Source: Fallopia convolvulus
Lineage: Eukaryota > Streptophyta > Magnoliopsida > Caryophyllales > Polygonaceae
DNA length: 64,000 bases
Reading direction: 5' to 3'
Assembly: GCA_964016875.1 (NCBI GenBank)
Contig: OZ024722.1
Location: 17,304,576 to 17,368,575, forward strand
Positions 21,191 to 32,430 of the stretch are shown here, in pieces (the stretch's first letter is position 1; each line of letters starts with the position of its first letter). The translations under genes were made by a program, and so were the position numbers. Below the pieces are notes generated by a model. That model did no database searches, was not told the origin of the DNA, and was given only the letters and a program-made list of their open reading frames with translations.

Positions 21191-21995
21191 ATGCAAACTT
21201 CAAGTACTTCAACTCAATGCTCTGATCATCATGATGATGATGATTGTCCACCTTCGTTTATATTTTCAGGGGTGAACTATGATGATCCTGTAAGTGCAAT
21301 TTTCTTAACTACACACTCTGCTTTTATTTCCCTAAAGCATGCTTATATACAAATTAAGTGCTGAATTGAAGATCTACTTAATTAGGTTGTGTACATATTT
21401 ATTAGTTTTGTTCGGCTCATGGTACGTAAATTGAAGATTAATCTGCCGGAATTTTCATAGCATATAGTATACGCTTTTATTTGCCGGGATTTCATGTTAA
21501 TTATTTCAATTGGCTATTCGATTCGACGCGCGGGAGGTATCGAAATAGGAACGATAGAAGATTATTCTAGCTACTTTTCATGCTAATTGCTACAATTGGC
21601 TATTCGACGGTTGTTGTATTCCCTTTGTTTGTTAGTTCTATCTTACTTGCCGGTTTCTAATTACCGACCTCTCGATCTATCAGACTTATCTGATAACCGT
21701 ATTCTTATCTACTTAAACAAAAATCATTACATCTACATTGATTACCAATGACATATATACTTTATTTCTATAGGCCCTTGAAATTATGGAAACTCCACCT
21801 CTTTGGAGTGTGGAAGAGGAACAAGACAAGTATCGAATGGCAGTGCAAACTTGGCTTACACCTATGCAAGTTGCCGATAAGCTTGGTCAATATCTTGCTT
21901 CTCTGCTACAACCTCGTACTTGGCCTGATTTCTTGTCTCCCTGGTGTTCAACAACGTCATTTCATCATGGACAAAGAGGCTTCTTTTTAATCTAA
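21191..21995 (+). CDS. Small two-exon hypothetical protein (106 aa)
   Basis: Exon 1 (21191-21289) opens at the ATG of MQTSSTSTQCSDHHDDDD and ends at CCT|GTAAGT. Exon 2 (21774-21995) starts after a TTTCTATAG acceptor, in phase 0, and ends with TAA. The joined protein has an Asp/His-rich start, then SFIFSGVNYDDPALEIMETP and a helical, aromatic-rich part (PPLWSVEEEQDKYRMAVQTW). There is no signal peptide or membrane segment. I do not recognise the family. Strong splice signals and an in-frame join favour a real gene. The small size and lack of any known domain leave open that it is a relic of a larger gene. Confidence 0.4.
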
Positions 21996-22299
21996 GTGTA
22001 GAGTTTAATATTTCCAGATTGTATGCTTTATGTATGTATACTTCATTAATATTTGCGTTTGTTTTAATCCAAGTGTACGTAGAGTGTAATATTTTCAGAT
22101 TTGTGCTAGCTGCACAAATAGGATTCTTTTTCTAACAAAAGTATTCTTCAATATGGACACATAAGGTATGTTTGGATTGCCGTAATAAATTGAATTTGCA
22201 ATTTAATAAAAATAATGCATAAAACGAGCGAGATTAATCAAAATAATATCAATTCACCCATTCGGCTATTCCTGACCTAGTAGCTTTATCCGAACACTT
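21996..22299. other. Intergenic, nothing recognised
   Basis: AT-rich. GTGTA..GTGTAATATTT.CAGATT occurs twice near 22000 and 22086 (a small duplication). No open frame or RNA gene. Confidence 0.3.
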
Positions 22300-22778
22300 G
22301 TCTTGATAAAGGGTCGTGCGATAACGGGCCTAGAGTACAAACCCAATGAGGTTCTAACTCAAAACCATATGGCAATGGGTGGAGTATACTAGCTCATTAA
22401 GTTATATACTAGGCCCTTCAACACGCCCCCTCAAGTGCAACTGTCTGGGCCAGTTGACACTTGGACAAACACATACAAAAATCCCTCAAGGCTTAGCGAA
22501 CCGAACCATCACAATTGGATCAACAGAACGGGCCCATGAAGCGGCAAGCCTGAAGAAGACTCTAGGAAATAAAGGAAATAAACCCACACCGAAACCTGCT
22601 CTGATACCATATTAGAGTCTGTTGGGCCGATAATCTGGGGGTCGTGCGGTAACGGGTCTAGCATACAAACCCAATGAGGTTTCAACCCAAAACCATATGA
22701 CAATAAGTGGATTAGCTCATTAGGTTATATACTAGGCAATTATAATTCCCAATTTCAAATGTGGGACAACTCTCAACA
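22300..22778 (-). mobile_element. TRIM retroelement (terminal-repeat retrotransposon in miniature)
   Basis: Direct repeats of about 110-160 bp (GGGTCGTGCG.TAACGGG.CTAG...TTATATACTAGGC) lie at about 22312-22423 and 22620-22778. The right repeat is bounded TGTTGGG...CTCAACA. Next to it, 22600-22612 reads GCTCTGATACCAT, the reverse complement of the tRNA-Met primer site TGGTATCAGAGC. Next to the left repeat, CGCCCCCTC (22424-22432) is the reverse complement of a polypurine tract. The order places the element on the minus strand. The internal part is about 195 bp and non-coding. The outer end of the left repeat is eroded. Confidence 0.75.
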
Positions 22779-24385
22779 TTTGTTACCCCTTACAATAGTT
22801 GGATAACAAGAGAGATTAAACACACCATACAATAAACAAGCCACATTGATTTTGGCCCAATTCATATTTAAAAAATTATTTTTCATATATATTATACTAA
22901 TTTCTTTTCTATTAAATTCTTCTTTATCTATTTATGTAAAAAATAGTTTATAAAATCCAAATTACTAGTAAAGATTTATAAAATTATTTTATTCTATCTA
23001 ATTTTCTATCTTTTTCCTACATATCTAATTTGTTTAATTTTCATACATATTATTTATTCTTTATAATTAAATTCTTTTTTATCTATTTATGTAAAAAAAT
23101 TTATTAAATCAAATTTACTATTGAATATTTATAAAATTACTATATTCTATCTAATTTTCTATCTTTCTTATTTACCTATTTACTTTTTTTTCCTTTTTAA
23201 TCTATCAAATTATACCTTTGAGTGAAACTTTATATTTTCTAAGTATTAATGTGGCCATACCAATCTCAAAAATAATTTTAATTTTTAGAAAAATTCTATT
23301 TATAATTATATAAAATTCTATATTATATTTTTAATAAATATCACATTAATAATAAAAAATAATTTAAATTTTGAGTATTTGATATATAACATAAATGATT
23401 TAACTAGTAAAAAAGTGATAGAGGCCGATATAGTATCCCTTTGGATCGCCAATTTAATACATTAAGTTATACTAAATACATGATTTAATGCGACTTAATA
23501 CATTAAGTTGAGTGATCTAAACAAACTAATAGTTGTACACGTCTATGCCCATTACTATATATATAAATACTATTTTTTCTGAGTAGGTAATAATTCGGTT
23601 TATCATACAAATCCGGTACAACTGAGAGGCCGAGTAAATGACAATTGGAAAAAGGATTAGAAACGACATACCAAACAAAGACATGTAAACAAAGTACAAT
23701 TGGCGACAAAACAAGAATTAGAACAAGAGGGTAGTAGGGTTGGAGCTAAAGAGCTACGTCTTTAGCATTCGGGTCAAAACGGACAAATTATGTATGATAA
23801 AATGGTCTACTGGCGTTGCCTCCACCAGAATGAAGGATCTTCAACAACCACGAACACGCCCTAGCGACCGCGCTAATTACTAATAAATCACATCCAGTTC
23901 TAAACCAAGTCACAAAGCTGTACAAACTATGTCCGATCCAGACCTCCAGAGACGACGAACGACTTGAACCAAAGGAGAAGAGCAAAACGAACTCGAGCAA
24001 ACCTAGAAAAACAAAAACAAAACAAACAAGAAGAAACCAAATTGGGTTTAAACCCAAAACAAGAGCCCGTCAATGGCTCAAAGGGAAGCCCAACAACTAA
24101 GGGACCTCACAAAACCAAGTGAGCCAAAATGGCCAAACAAAGCGATCAGAACAACAAGAAGACCTGGTTGTCAAATCACCACGTCAGCCCGCCATGATTG
24201 GAACCGAGCAATATGGACGAAAGTAATTCAGGCAAATAGGCTTAATTTTCTTAATATATTATCCCAAATTGCACCAAATTGACCAGAACGTTCAATATCA
24301 AGGCCAATCTGAGAATAGATTTTTCAATACCTAGCAAAGGGATTATATGTTAAGTGAAAGCATTCAATTAATTTTTTAGCTTAGA
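22779..24385. other. AT-rich intergenic DNA, then an unassigned stretch
   Basis: 22850-23420 is extremely AT-rich with TTTATCTATTTATGTAAAAAAT repeated near 22923 and 23073 as part of a diverged tandem of about 150 bp. From 23520 to 24300 base composition is more even and a minus-strand frame (24057-23788) is open, but it shows no domain and is probably chance. No RNA gene or clear transposon border. Confidence 0.3.
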
Positions 24386-24600
24386 GCATCCACAATGATT
24401 GCCCAATTTTTAGTCATCAAGAGAGAGAGTTAATAAATAAATATTAAATATGAAGAGAGAGAAGATTTTGGACATTGTTTTGGGTATCATGATGCCCAAA
24501 ATTTTTTGTGGTCATAGCATAGCATGTTGACAAGTGTCAAATTGCTTTATATTCTTTTTTCTTTCATTGTTTTGGGCATCTTTTTTCTTTCATTACCCTG
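24386..24600. repeat. Possible MITE remnant
   Basis: GAGCATCCACAATGATTGCC at 24386 is the kind of terminal sequence common on plant MITEs, and the segment has the short direct AGAGAGAG / AATATTAAATATGAAG composition usual for them. The reverse-complement end was not found, so the right border is a guess. Confidence 0.25.
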
Positions 24601-25282
24601 CATCAACAACAGCACTCTGTCCGAGACGAAGCAGTGACGCCGACAACCCAACTAGACTAAGAGCCTAACCCACAAAAACCTACAATGCAACTAATAAAAA
24701 AAATCAAGATCTTTATAACCAAGCTATTTCAGTAAGATGAGATGAAAAATTTACATCAGTAGATTGAACACTGATGTTTTCTTCTACATCACCATTGCTA
24801 AATTCTCTTCAAATACCAATCCTCCCCAGGTTTAACTTTCATACCATAACATTCTTCAATCTCTCTATAGTTGACAACCCATCGTTTTGTTCGGAAAGGT
24901 CGGTGGCAAAAAAACGAGAGCTATCGGTCTCGATACCCGCATCGACTTGAGGGCTACTAGAAACCCATAATTTTAAGATAAAGCTTCAGAAAACTCAAAA
25001 TTAGTCAACAAATTTCAAGATCCGTTCAAATTAGCAAGGGATTGAAGGTCCTAAGCTTTCAATTGAGCAGTTTATGGACAAAATCGTTCATATGTTTTAC
25101 TCTTCACTAAGTTCCAGTAGATTTTACACATCTATGTGTACAAAAATTGCTCCTTATCAGTAGTGACTGAAGCCTTCTCGACAAGAAATTTCAAGAAAGA
25201 GCCTTCTCGTTATGACCTTCTGGGTCGGTTTGCTCTTTATCTCTCTAGAAATCTAGAGAGAAGAGAGAGCTCATATTTCTCT
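24601..25282. other. Intergenic, nothing firm
   Basis: No open frame longer than 65 codons, no recognised transposon end. TCTCTCTAGAAATCTAGAGAGAAGAGAGA near 25230 forms a short palindrome. Confidence 0.25.
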
Positions 25283-25556
25283 TCACAAAATCACCCGTCA
25301 AAAAGGAGTTTGTGCACTAACCACCCATAAAATCGATATTGTTCAAAACTACCCATAAACTTACACTGTTATCAATCAACCCCCTTTAAACTAAGTTGTT
25401 TGTTTTTCCGTGAAATCAAAAATCTTTTGAATTAAAAAATCCCCAAATTTTCGAAATAAACATTGACCTCCAAATTAACCCCCAAAGAAACACTTTTATC
25501 AATCCACTCATTTCTTCGAGATCTCTGAAATTTCAATTTGCAAAAAGCCTTAGTTA

Positions 25557-26015
25557 TAGACCTGTCAATCGGGTCAGGTCGGGCGGGTTCGGGTTCGGTC
25601 ATTTCGGGTTCGGGTTAAATCGGGTTCGGTTTCGTTATGGGTCACGGGTCAATCGGGTCGGGTTATAACGGGTTTTCGGTCGGTTCGGGTTGACCAACGG
25701 GTCTAAAATATCCTTTTTTATGATTATTAAAAACAATTGTTAATTAAATAATATTAATTATTTTTAATATATTATTTTTATTTATTTTAATAATAAAATA
25801 TATTATAATTTTCAAAATAAAATTTAAAAATTCTATAAATATACTAAATCGGTTAACCCAACGGGTTTCGAGTTTCAACCCAACGAGTTTTGGGTTCGGT
25901 TGATTTCGAGTTTGGTTGATTTCGAGTTTCAGGTTCAAATTTTCGGGTCTTGACCCTAAAATTATTGGACGGTTCGGGTCGGATTAGCGGGTTCGGTCAG
26001 CTTTTGACAGCTCTA
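25557..26015. mobile_element. hAT-type MITE with 8-bp target duplication
   Basis: Terminal inverted repeats TAGACCTGTCAA and (reverse) TAGAGCTGTCAA, flanked on both sides by the 8-bp duplication CTTAGTTA (25549-25556 and 26016-26023). The interior carries many GGGTTCGG / CGGGTCGGG words in both orientations and an AT-rich centre. An 8-bp duplication is diagnostic of hAT. Non-coding. Confidence 0.88.
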
Positions 26016-26433
26016 CTTAGTTATCTTCCTCGTTCATCTTTTCACTACCTTTGTTGTCGAGGATGGAGGATTATTCTTCTCCACCATTCAATAATCATTA
26101 ATAAACATCAAATTTTAAAACTTCCATTTGCTCGTCCCTAAATCCCAAATAAACATTGACACATTGTTGTCAACTTTCCCCTTCGTTGCCTTTCCCTTTT
26201 TTTATGCATAAATATAGGGCCATCAGTGACGTATACGTGAAGGCCGACGGAGATGGAGTTGATGTTGGTGGTTGCAAGGTGGTAAGGGAGGCCTGAAACC
26301 GAATTAGGATTAGGGATTTGCATTCCACATGTAAATTGAAGTTGAAGACGAGGAAGAAGGTGGCATGTCTAAATTATGAAGAGTCTCTAAAAAATTGGGG
26401 TTTCTATATCTCCACTGTAGAGGAACCGAATAA

Positions 26434-27166
26434 GACCATCTCGAACAACTTCCCATATTATTCGGAGTTGTGCATTTGGAGAATTAACATAAAAATTTGC
26501 CCCAATAGTTTTCCTATCATGTTCTCCATTATGGAGAGTAAAGGGGGAAAATTCTCCACTCCTTCCCTAAATTTAGGGGGTTCTCCATAAATTTAGAGAG
26601 TTCTTCATATGACTTTTTAAATATTTTTTCATTTTTTATTGTAGACAAATGCTTTCCTATTATTTGTTTTAAGTGCAGTTGGAGTTTTTTGTATTGATGT
26701 AAATGAATATATAAATGTGTATGATTTATTATGTTGAGATTCAAGACATTTTTATTTTTTTTACAATTCAAATGACAAATAATTTATTAATTATTAGGTA
26801 AAGATTCTAGATATTTTTTTATATTAGTCAAAAAATAATTTATTAGGTTAATATTTTAAAATATTTGTATTTCTTAAACATAAAATAAATATTTTATCAT
26901 GTATTAGGTTAATATTCAAAAATATTATAACTTTCTTATAATTAAAACAAAAAATAACTTATCATTTAATAGGATAAGATTGTAAAATATTTTTATTTTC
27001 GTATTAGTCAAAAATAATAATTAATTAGTTATTGAATAAATGTTATAGAAGATTTCATATTATATAAAATAGAAATAATAAATACAATATTTTCCAAAAT
27101 AAGAAAGCTATTGGAGTTTGGTGCTCTATTCTAGAGAAAATTTTAAAAAAGCTGTTGGAGATGGTC
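26434..27166. mobile_element. Harbinger/Tourist-like MITE with TAA duplication
   Basis: Ends read GACCATCTCGAACAACTT and AAGCTGTTGGAGATGGTC in reverse (18-bp inverted repeat, few mismatches), flanked by TAA at 26431-26433 and 27167-27169, as for PIF/Harbinger insertions. Interior is AT-rich and non-coding, 733 bp. Confidence 0.75.
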
Positions 27167-27611
27167 TAAGGAAGGAGAAGACTTCACTAATTTAGGCATT
27201 TAGGCTTTATTTGAGATTTTGGTAGATTTGGAAAATTTTATGAATATTTTAGGGGAATTTGCGTCATTTTCTTTGATATAACAGAAAATAGACAGCAGAG
27301 TGGTCAATTGATAACTGTGTAGATTTATGGGTGATTTTGAATAATACGGAGTATCTAATTTTAAGGGTGATTTAGTGCACAAACTTCTATTTGACAGGTG
27401 GTTTTGTGAAATTTACTCATAGTTAAATTCCAATTTTAAAATTTTAAGAAATTACTCTGTGACTTTGAAATTTCCAATCGCAGACGCCCAATACAAAGGT
27501 CAACCTTCACTACAAGTCTACAATCCATCTCTCCTTGCAAACCTCACTCACAAATCTCTGCACTTCACACAAATTCCTTTCTGGGTTTTGTCCATCGCAT
27601 TCCGATCTCAA

Positions 27612-29956
27612 ATGGGTCGCAAAACAATCGACCCTTCGGACCCTAGCCGCTGGGCTTCTCTCAGCCTCCTCGTTCTCGGCTTGGCCTCTTGTACTCTGGC
27701 GTACATGGTCATGTCAATTGCGTTCAGATCCAGCTCTTCAGTTTCAGTGTCACCGGAGGATAGAGAAAGCGGTGGGTCGAATTCAGAGGGCGAGTGTTGT
27801 AGTGGGATTCCCAATTTGGAGCTTTGGGGCTCCGCTGTGAAGTGGGGCACGGAGTTCAAGTTCAATTCTTCAAAAGAGTGTTGTCAGGCTTGTAAGGCTA
27901 TGTGTAGTGGCAACGCTGGGCCTTGCTTGTGTGATAGTTGGGTGTTTTGTGGTGATAAAGAAGCTTGCGGATCAAAATTTGGTGAGGTAAGCTGAAGCCT
28001 CAATTAATTATTTATTATTCCTTTTGTTTCCACTTTTTGGTTTGTCATATTGTTCGATTCAATGGTTGCTTTCTTCTCAATTTATTGTTTTATTCCCCTA
28101 AGCAAAGTGAAGATGAATGTCATTTTCTGTTTTGGAAGGTTTCAAATGTTTGCTGCAATGCAAGGTGATGCTTTGATTAGGGTTGAAAAACAGATGGTCG
28201 AAGTTCAGAAAATTGTTAAGAGTTTCAAAAAAGTATCCATTTTGTTCATTGCCATTGTGTTCTTCTATGCGCTTTTGGATTTTCGGATCAGATTTCTAAT
28301 CCATGAGAGAGAAGTAGATGTGATGTTTGGAGGAATGTGATATTTGAGCTGATGTTTATATTTTGGATTTGCAGTGCTGGTTGAAGAAGCAGAAGGATAC
28401 ATTGGCACCACAAAAACAGGATGTAGGGAGCAAAGTCATGTGGACATCTGGCTTAGTATTTGGTAGAGGAGAGGTACTTACTTATTCAATGATGACCAAT
28501 AAATTCAGTTAAAATATGGAATTGCAAATTGAAGTAATCTCTGTGAGTCATCATGGTTGTTAGATAAACAGTATGCAAGGATTATAACTGATGCCTTTTT
28601 TGCATGTGTGCTACTACTTACTGCGTACTGTACCCTTTTGATGGTGTAAATTAAGTGAGGGCTCTAAGTCTTCAATTATATGAGATAAACTACCAAATTA
28701 AAAGGAAAGGAAATTTGCTTCCCTTGTGATGTCCTTGTATATTACAAAGATGTCAAAGTACTGATGCAGTCTCATTCTCATATCGCATTAATGTAGGCTT
28801 TCTGAATTGTCTTCTATCTTTGGCTTTGTCAACTACAATCTTGTAGGGAATCATTGGCTTGGAAACCAAATATGGCACTCTTCATATAAAAGTAAGCACT
28901 GGGTTCTTTTATTAATGTACTTATATCTTAACCCAGATGCTAGTTTCTCCCTAACTAGCCCTCACAGTTTAGATGCTATCATGCTAATTTCTGCCTTTTT
29001 CTTCCCTAATAAGGCTCAGTTCTTTTCAGCTTTACCCTGACTGTGCTCCATATTCAGCGGCCTACATTCTTGATATCTTGCAACAACGCCACTGTGCAGG
29101 CTGCCAGTTTTACCGTGCAGAAGGCCGGGGCAACTCTTGGGATTCCAACGGGAACCACCTAAAAGACGTACGTTATCTTATATAGTACTACCTCTGTTCA
29201 TAAAAGATTACCTTTTAGTCCTTAAATCTTGTTAGGAAATGTTTGTCATTTTAGAGTGTGGTAATGGTTTATTGGTAAGTTATAAATAAGGCATGATATT
29301 GGGAAATGCGCGTATTGACTCTTTGGTTGCAAATTCTTTAATTCCTTTGCCAGAAATGAGGCGGCAGTTAATTTTTGATAATTGATAATTTTTAGAAAAA
29401 AATTGCAGTGCTCTAAAACTCCTTAATAATTTTGCCAAAATCTAAAATGGCAATCTTTAGTGAACTTATATTGCATTAATCTTACATTATTTTGCAAGAT
29501 GATGCATTACCGAGTGTAATCCAAACGGATCCTCAATTATTTCCCCAAATTCCATTTCCTTTAATCTGAAAACAAGTTCTTGCTGTTTGATCCACTTAGG
29601 CTTCGTCTGGCCCTCCCTTTGCATTGCTCCAAGGAACGCTGGAAGCGCAAGGCGTGGAATTCAAGAAGATTCCAACAGAAGTTTGCCCTACAATTAGAAG
29701 AGGCTCAGTTGCATGGGTTGGTGCGGGCCCAGAGTTTTTCGTGAGCTTAGCTAACCATGAAGAGTGGAAGAGAGCTTACACAGTGTTCGGTTCTATTCTT
29801 CCAGAGGACATGAAGATTGCTGAGAGAATTGCTCAGCTTCCCACTCAGTCAGATGTTTGGAACAACATCAATGTTTCGGTTTTACGAGAGCCCGTCACGT
29901 TGTCGCTTAAGAGAATGAAAACAGGTGATGGAGATGGTACACAGAAGATATCATAG
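27612..29956 (+). CDS. Membrane-anchored PAN-like / cyclophilin-like protein
   Basis: Five phase-0 exons: 27612-27986, 28375-28473, 28847-28891, 29030-29167, 29600-29956, giving 337 residues. MGRKTIDPSDPSRW precedes a single membrane segment at about residues 16-37 (LSLLVLGLASCTLAYMVMSI), with no cleavable signal, so a type II anchor is likely. Residues about 60-130 are cysteine-rich (CCQACKAMC, CLCDSWVFCGD, CWLKKQ), the pattern of a PAN/apple-like module. From residue about 160 the sequence GLETKYGTLHIKLYPDCAPY and FYRAEGRG resembles the start of a cyclophilin fold, and VFGSILPEDMKIAERIAQLP its end. The classic catalytic FHR.. block is replaced by FYRAE, so isomerase activity is doubtful. 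Such proteins exist across land plants as uncharacterised, probably secretory-pathway, proteins; localisation is inferred. Intron 4 holds a MITE. An upstream in-frame ATG (27459) was rejected because it gives an N-terminus without the conserved start. Confidence 0.82.
29188..29470. mobile_element. Stowaway-like MITE in intron 4 of the PAN/cyclophilin gene
   Basis: Starts CTACCTCTGTTCATAAAAGATTACC and ends with the reverse complement of AGTTCACTAAAGATTGCC. A related copy (shared phrases TGTCATTTTAGAGT, GATTTATTG.T/TGGTTTATTGGTAAG, TTTTAGAAAAAAATTG) lies at 56180-56482. Non-coding; borders approximate. Confidence 0.65.
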
Positions 29957-30346
29957 GAATTAGTTTGAAACATGTCATTTAACTCTCTCACAAGTCACGG
30001 CACACTATCTACACGAGTATTTTTTATGGTTTTTGCTGTTTTGAGTCCATTGCAATCACAGTTAGTTACACACATGTAATAGTTGATAAAGCTCCTTTTT
30101 GGCTCTTCCCTTCAACACAATAATGTTAGCCAAAAAATGTCATTGATAGTTTTCTCATTTTGAGTGGTTATAATTTACTTATTGAAAGATACAAGATTAT
30201 GTTTGAGGAATTAGTGAAATGAAAACTGCAGTGACAAGTTTGCACACTAAGATAACAAGGCCTGTAAATCTTGAATTATAAACAAGTTGCTTTCTCGTCT
30301 TTGGAATTTTTTAATTTTTTTTGTTGTTATCATTTCTACATTTAAT

Positions 30347-30650
30347 GGTAAAATTTTCAAGTTTTTTTCAAGCAAAAATTTACGGTAAGATTTTGCGCAC
30401 TCCGTATTTTTGGATGTGCACTCCAGTCTGTGCGGATCCTAAATCCGCCTATGATTTTGGTTGCTTTTTGTGCGGGTTTGAAATCCGACCATGATTTTGG
30501 TTGCTTTTCTTGGGCGGGTTTAAAACCCGTCCATATTATATGTCATTTTCTTGTGCGGGTTTGAAACCCGTCCATATCGGAGTGCGAAACATAAAACTGT
30601 GAGTGCGCAAACAAATCGCCAAAATTTATTGAAAGTTCTTGAAAATTGGC
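30347..30650. repeat. Foldback element with internal tandem palindromic units
   Basis: Imperfect terminal inverted repeats of about 55 bp (innermost part TTTGCGCACTC at 30392-30402 and GAGTGCGCAAA at 30601-30611, perfect). Inside lie four tandem units of about 41 bp. Each has a palindromic core such as GCGGGTTTGAAACCCG and a TGATTTTGGTTGCTTTT spacer. Non-coding. Confidence 0.65.
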
Positions 30651-31760
30651 GAGGAACAAGAAATCGAACTCAATCTGATTAATTTTAGATGGAATATCAC
30701 CACAACGGAGCAATATAACATTCAAAACCAATTTTACTTGTTTATGCATGTTTTTATTAACAATATAAAACATTCGAATCCATTTTATAACATAACATTA
30801 AATATTAAGGAAATACATTTAATGTACAAAATTTTCTCTAATTAATGGCAAAATACATCAACGGACACTCGAACTTGTAACTTTTTTTTCAACCAGTCCT
30901 CCGTACTATAAAAGTTTCAAAGAAACCCCTCAACTTAACTATTTTTGCACTTTGAAACACTGAAGCTCTAAGTGAATATCACACGCGTTGATGTGTACAT
31001 TCTGTTAAGCCACCTAAGCCAAAATTTGGGTTAGTATTTTGCCACGTAAGAATACACCTCATGGCTCAATTTCAAGACAAAAAAGTAACTCACACAAGTA
31101 AAAAAAAATTCCCATTATTATATAGATAAACTAGGTGGATGGCCCGTGCTATCGAACGGGTTCTCATTGATTATGTTCTATATTATCTAGGTAAAGTTAT
31201 ATTTTTCATATATTTTTTGTACTTTAGTGGGATGTGTAAAAATATAAACACATCGGTCATTATCCCTAATATGAGCATTACAAATATTAAGAAAATATTT
31301 AATTTAATTAAATATACCGTTGAAGTGAAGTTGATTAATTGAGTACAAAGATAATATAATGTCACTATAGTATGTTAAGTTAGAAGGAATAAAATTTTGA
31401 ATATAAAAATTAATTTATGTTAAAAATAAAATTGTAAATGCTCTCCATTTTGTATTATATATTTAGCGATAGATTTAAGTATTCATAAAAAAAAAAACTT
31501 AAAAACTTTGCTCGCATGAAATTCCTTCATGGTAATTGTATGAATCCTATAAAAGTTTAAAGGTTAATTATCAACTATATGACCAAGTTTTTTATGGATG
31601 ATTAAATCTATCATTCCACTGGTTAAAAACTTAAAAGAATAATTTTGTCCAAATTACCCGAATTTTATTAATTGAAATTATAAAAAATGATGTGCCGGCG
31701 TGATCTAATTTGCAAGAGAAGAAAAAGAAAAACCAATCGAAGACCGACCCAACAATAACG
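30651..31760. other. AT-rich intergenic DNA with repeat scraps
   Basis: No gene. TGGCAAAATACATCAACGGA at 30846 and AACTAGGTGGATGGCCCGTG at 31130 look like transposon ends, but no partners were found. 31140-31700 is strongly AT-rich. Confidence 0.3.
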
Positions 31761-31947
31761 ATGGCCAGCTTTGCTCGCATGAAATCCCCTTCTCCTTTCT
31801 CACAGCCTCCACGACGCCGACGCCCTCCGATACTCCTTCTCTCTTTCCTCTTTCTCTCGCCACTTCTCCTCTGCCTCCGATGAAAACGACATCGTTGTCA
31901 TTGGCGACAATCCCGGCGGCTACGTCGCCGCCATCAAGGCCGCTTAA
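31761..31947 (+). pseudogene. Pseudogene fragment of mitochondrial lipoamide dehydrogenase (E3)
   Basis: The ATG at 31761 begins MASFARMK.., like the mitochondrial targeting peptide of plant lipoamide dehydrogenase. After a frame change near 31815, bases 31820-31947 read RYSFSLSSFSRHFSSASDEN then DIVVIGDNPGGYVAAIKAA and a stop. The FAD-binding GGGPGG loop has decayed to GDNPGG and the protein ends about 20 residues later than the targeting peptide. The rest of the enzyme (over 450 residues) is absent. In the intact enzyme this region binds FAD for the pyruvate and oxoglutarate dehydrogenase and glycine cleavage complexes. A duplicated first-exon piece is the likely origin. Confidence 0.75.
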
Positions 31948-32430
31948 CGCCGCCATCATGGCGTATTTGTTAACTTCACATTGTGTCATACACCTCTTAC
32001 CCGAGGCCAACAATATATTGGTTGAGTCATACATCCAGTAGGCCAGCACCTCCGTCTTCTTAGGCATGTAACATATATCCAGATAAAGACAGATTGTGTG
32101 CATACATTGCACTTTTAGTATCTGGAAAACCCAATCAATAGGCTAAGTTATACATTTTCTGGATTTCACTTGTGTTGTGACAAAAATTCTCCTTTTGAAA
32201 CCTTGTGACACTCGCTTCTTCTGTTGAAGCCGCTACACCTGGAAGGGGGGGGGGGAATTAGCACAAGAATATTTAGAGACAAATCTAAGCATCAAATATT
32301 TGTCTAGAAAGGACTAGTTGTTGAAAGTCCTATAAAGATTTAAGGTCTCAAATGTTAAGCCCTCTCCTACACCTTTAAGAGGGCACCATGATCTAACCAA
32401 AGCAAAGGAACCCTTGACTAAGAAAAATAT
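31948..32430. other. Spacer, nothing firm; contains a G run
   Basis: The first 200 bases on the minus strand contain scraps such as TQCEVNKYA and YMPKKTEVLAYWMYDS that look like decayed copia-type coding sequence but are too short to assign. A 9-base G run lies at 32246-32254. Confidence 0.25.

Larger units (their letters stand above)
25283..27410. mobile_element. 2.1-kb element with about 100-bp terminal inverted repeats
   Basis: 25283-25382 and 27303-27410 are reverse complements at about 80 %: TCACAAAA.CACC.GTCAAA at the ends, GTTTGTGCACTAA, CACCC.TAAAAT and TTATCAAT further in. No transposase frame is visible inside. Long inverted repeats without a coding region suggest a non-autonomous Mutator-like element. 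The 9-bp flanks do not match convincingly. Two other elements are nested in it. Confidence 0.6.

Noticed and set aside
23788..24057. Minus-strand 89-codon hydrophobic frame as a membrane protein
   Set aside because: Translates T/C-rich text into Leu/Phe/Val runs, no domain, no start context or conserved neighbour.
31705..32112. Minus-strand 135-codon frame
   Set aside because: It is antisense to the lipoamide dehydrogenase relic and its Glu/Gly-rich part is the shadow of the targeting-peptide region.
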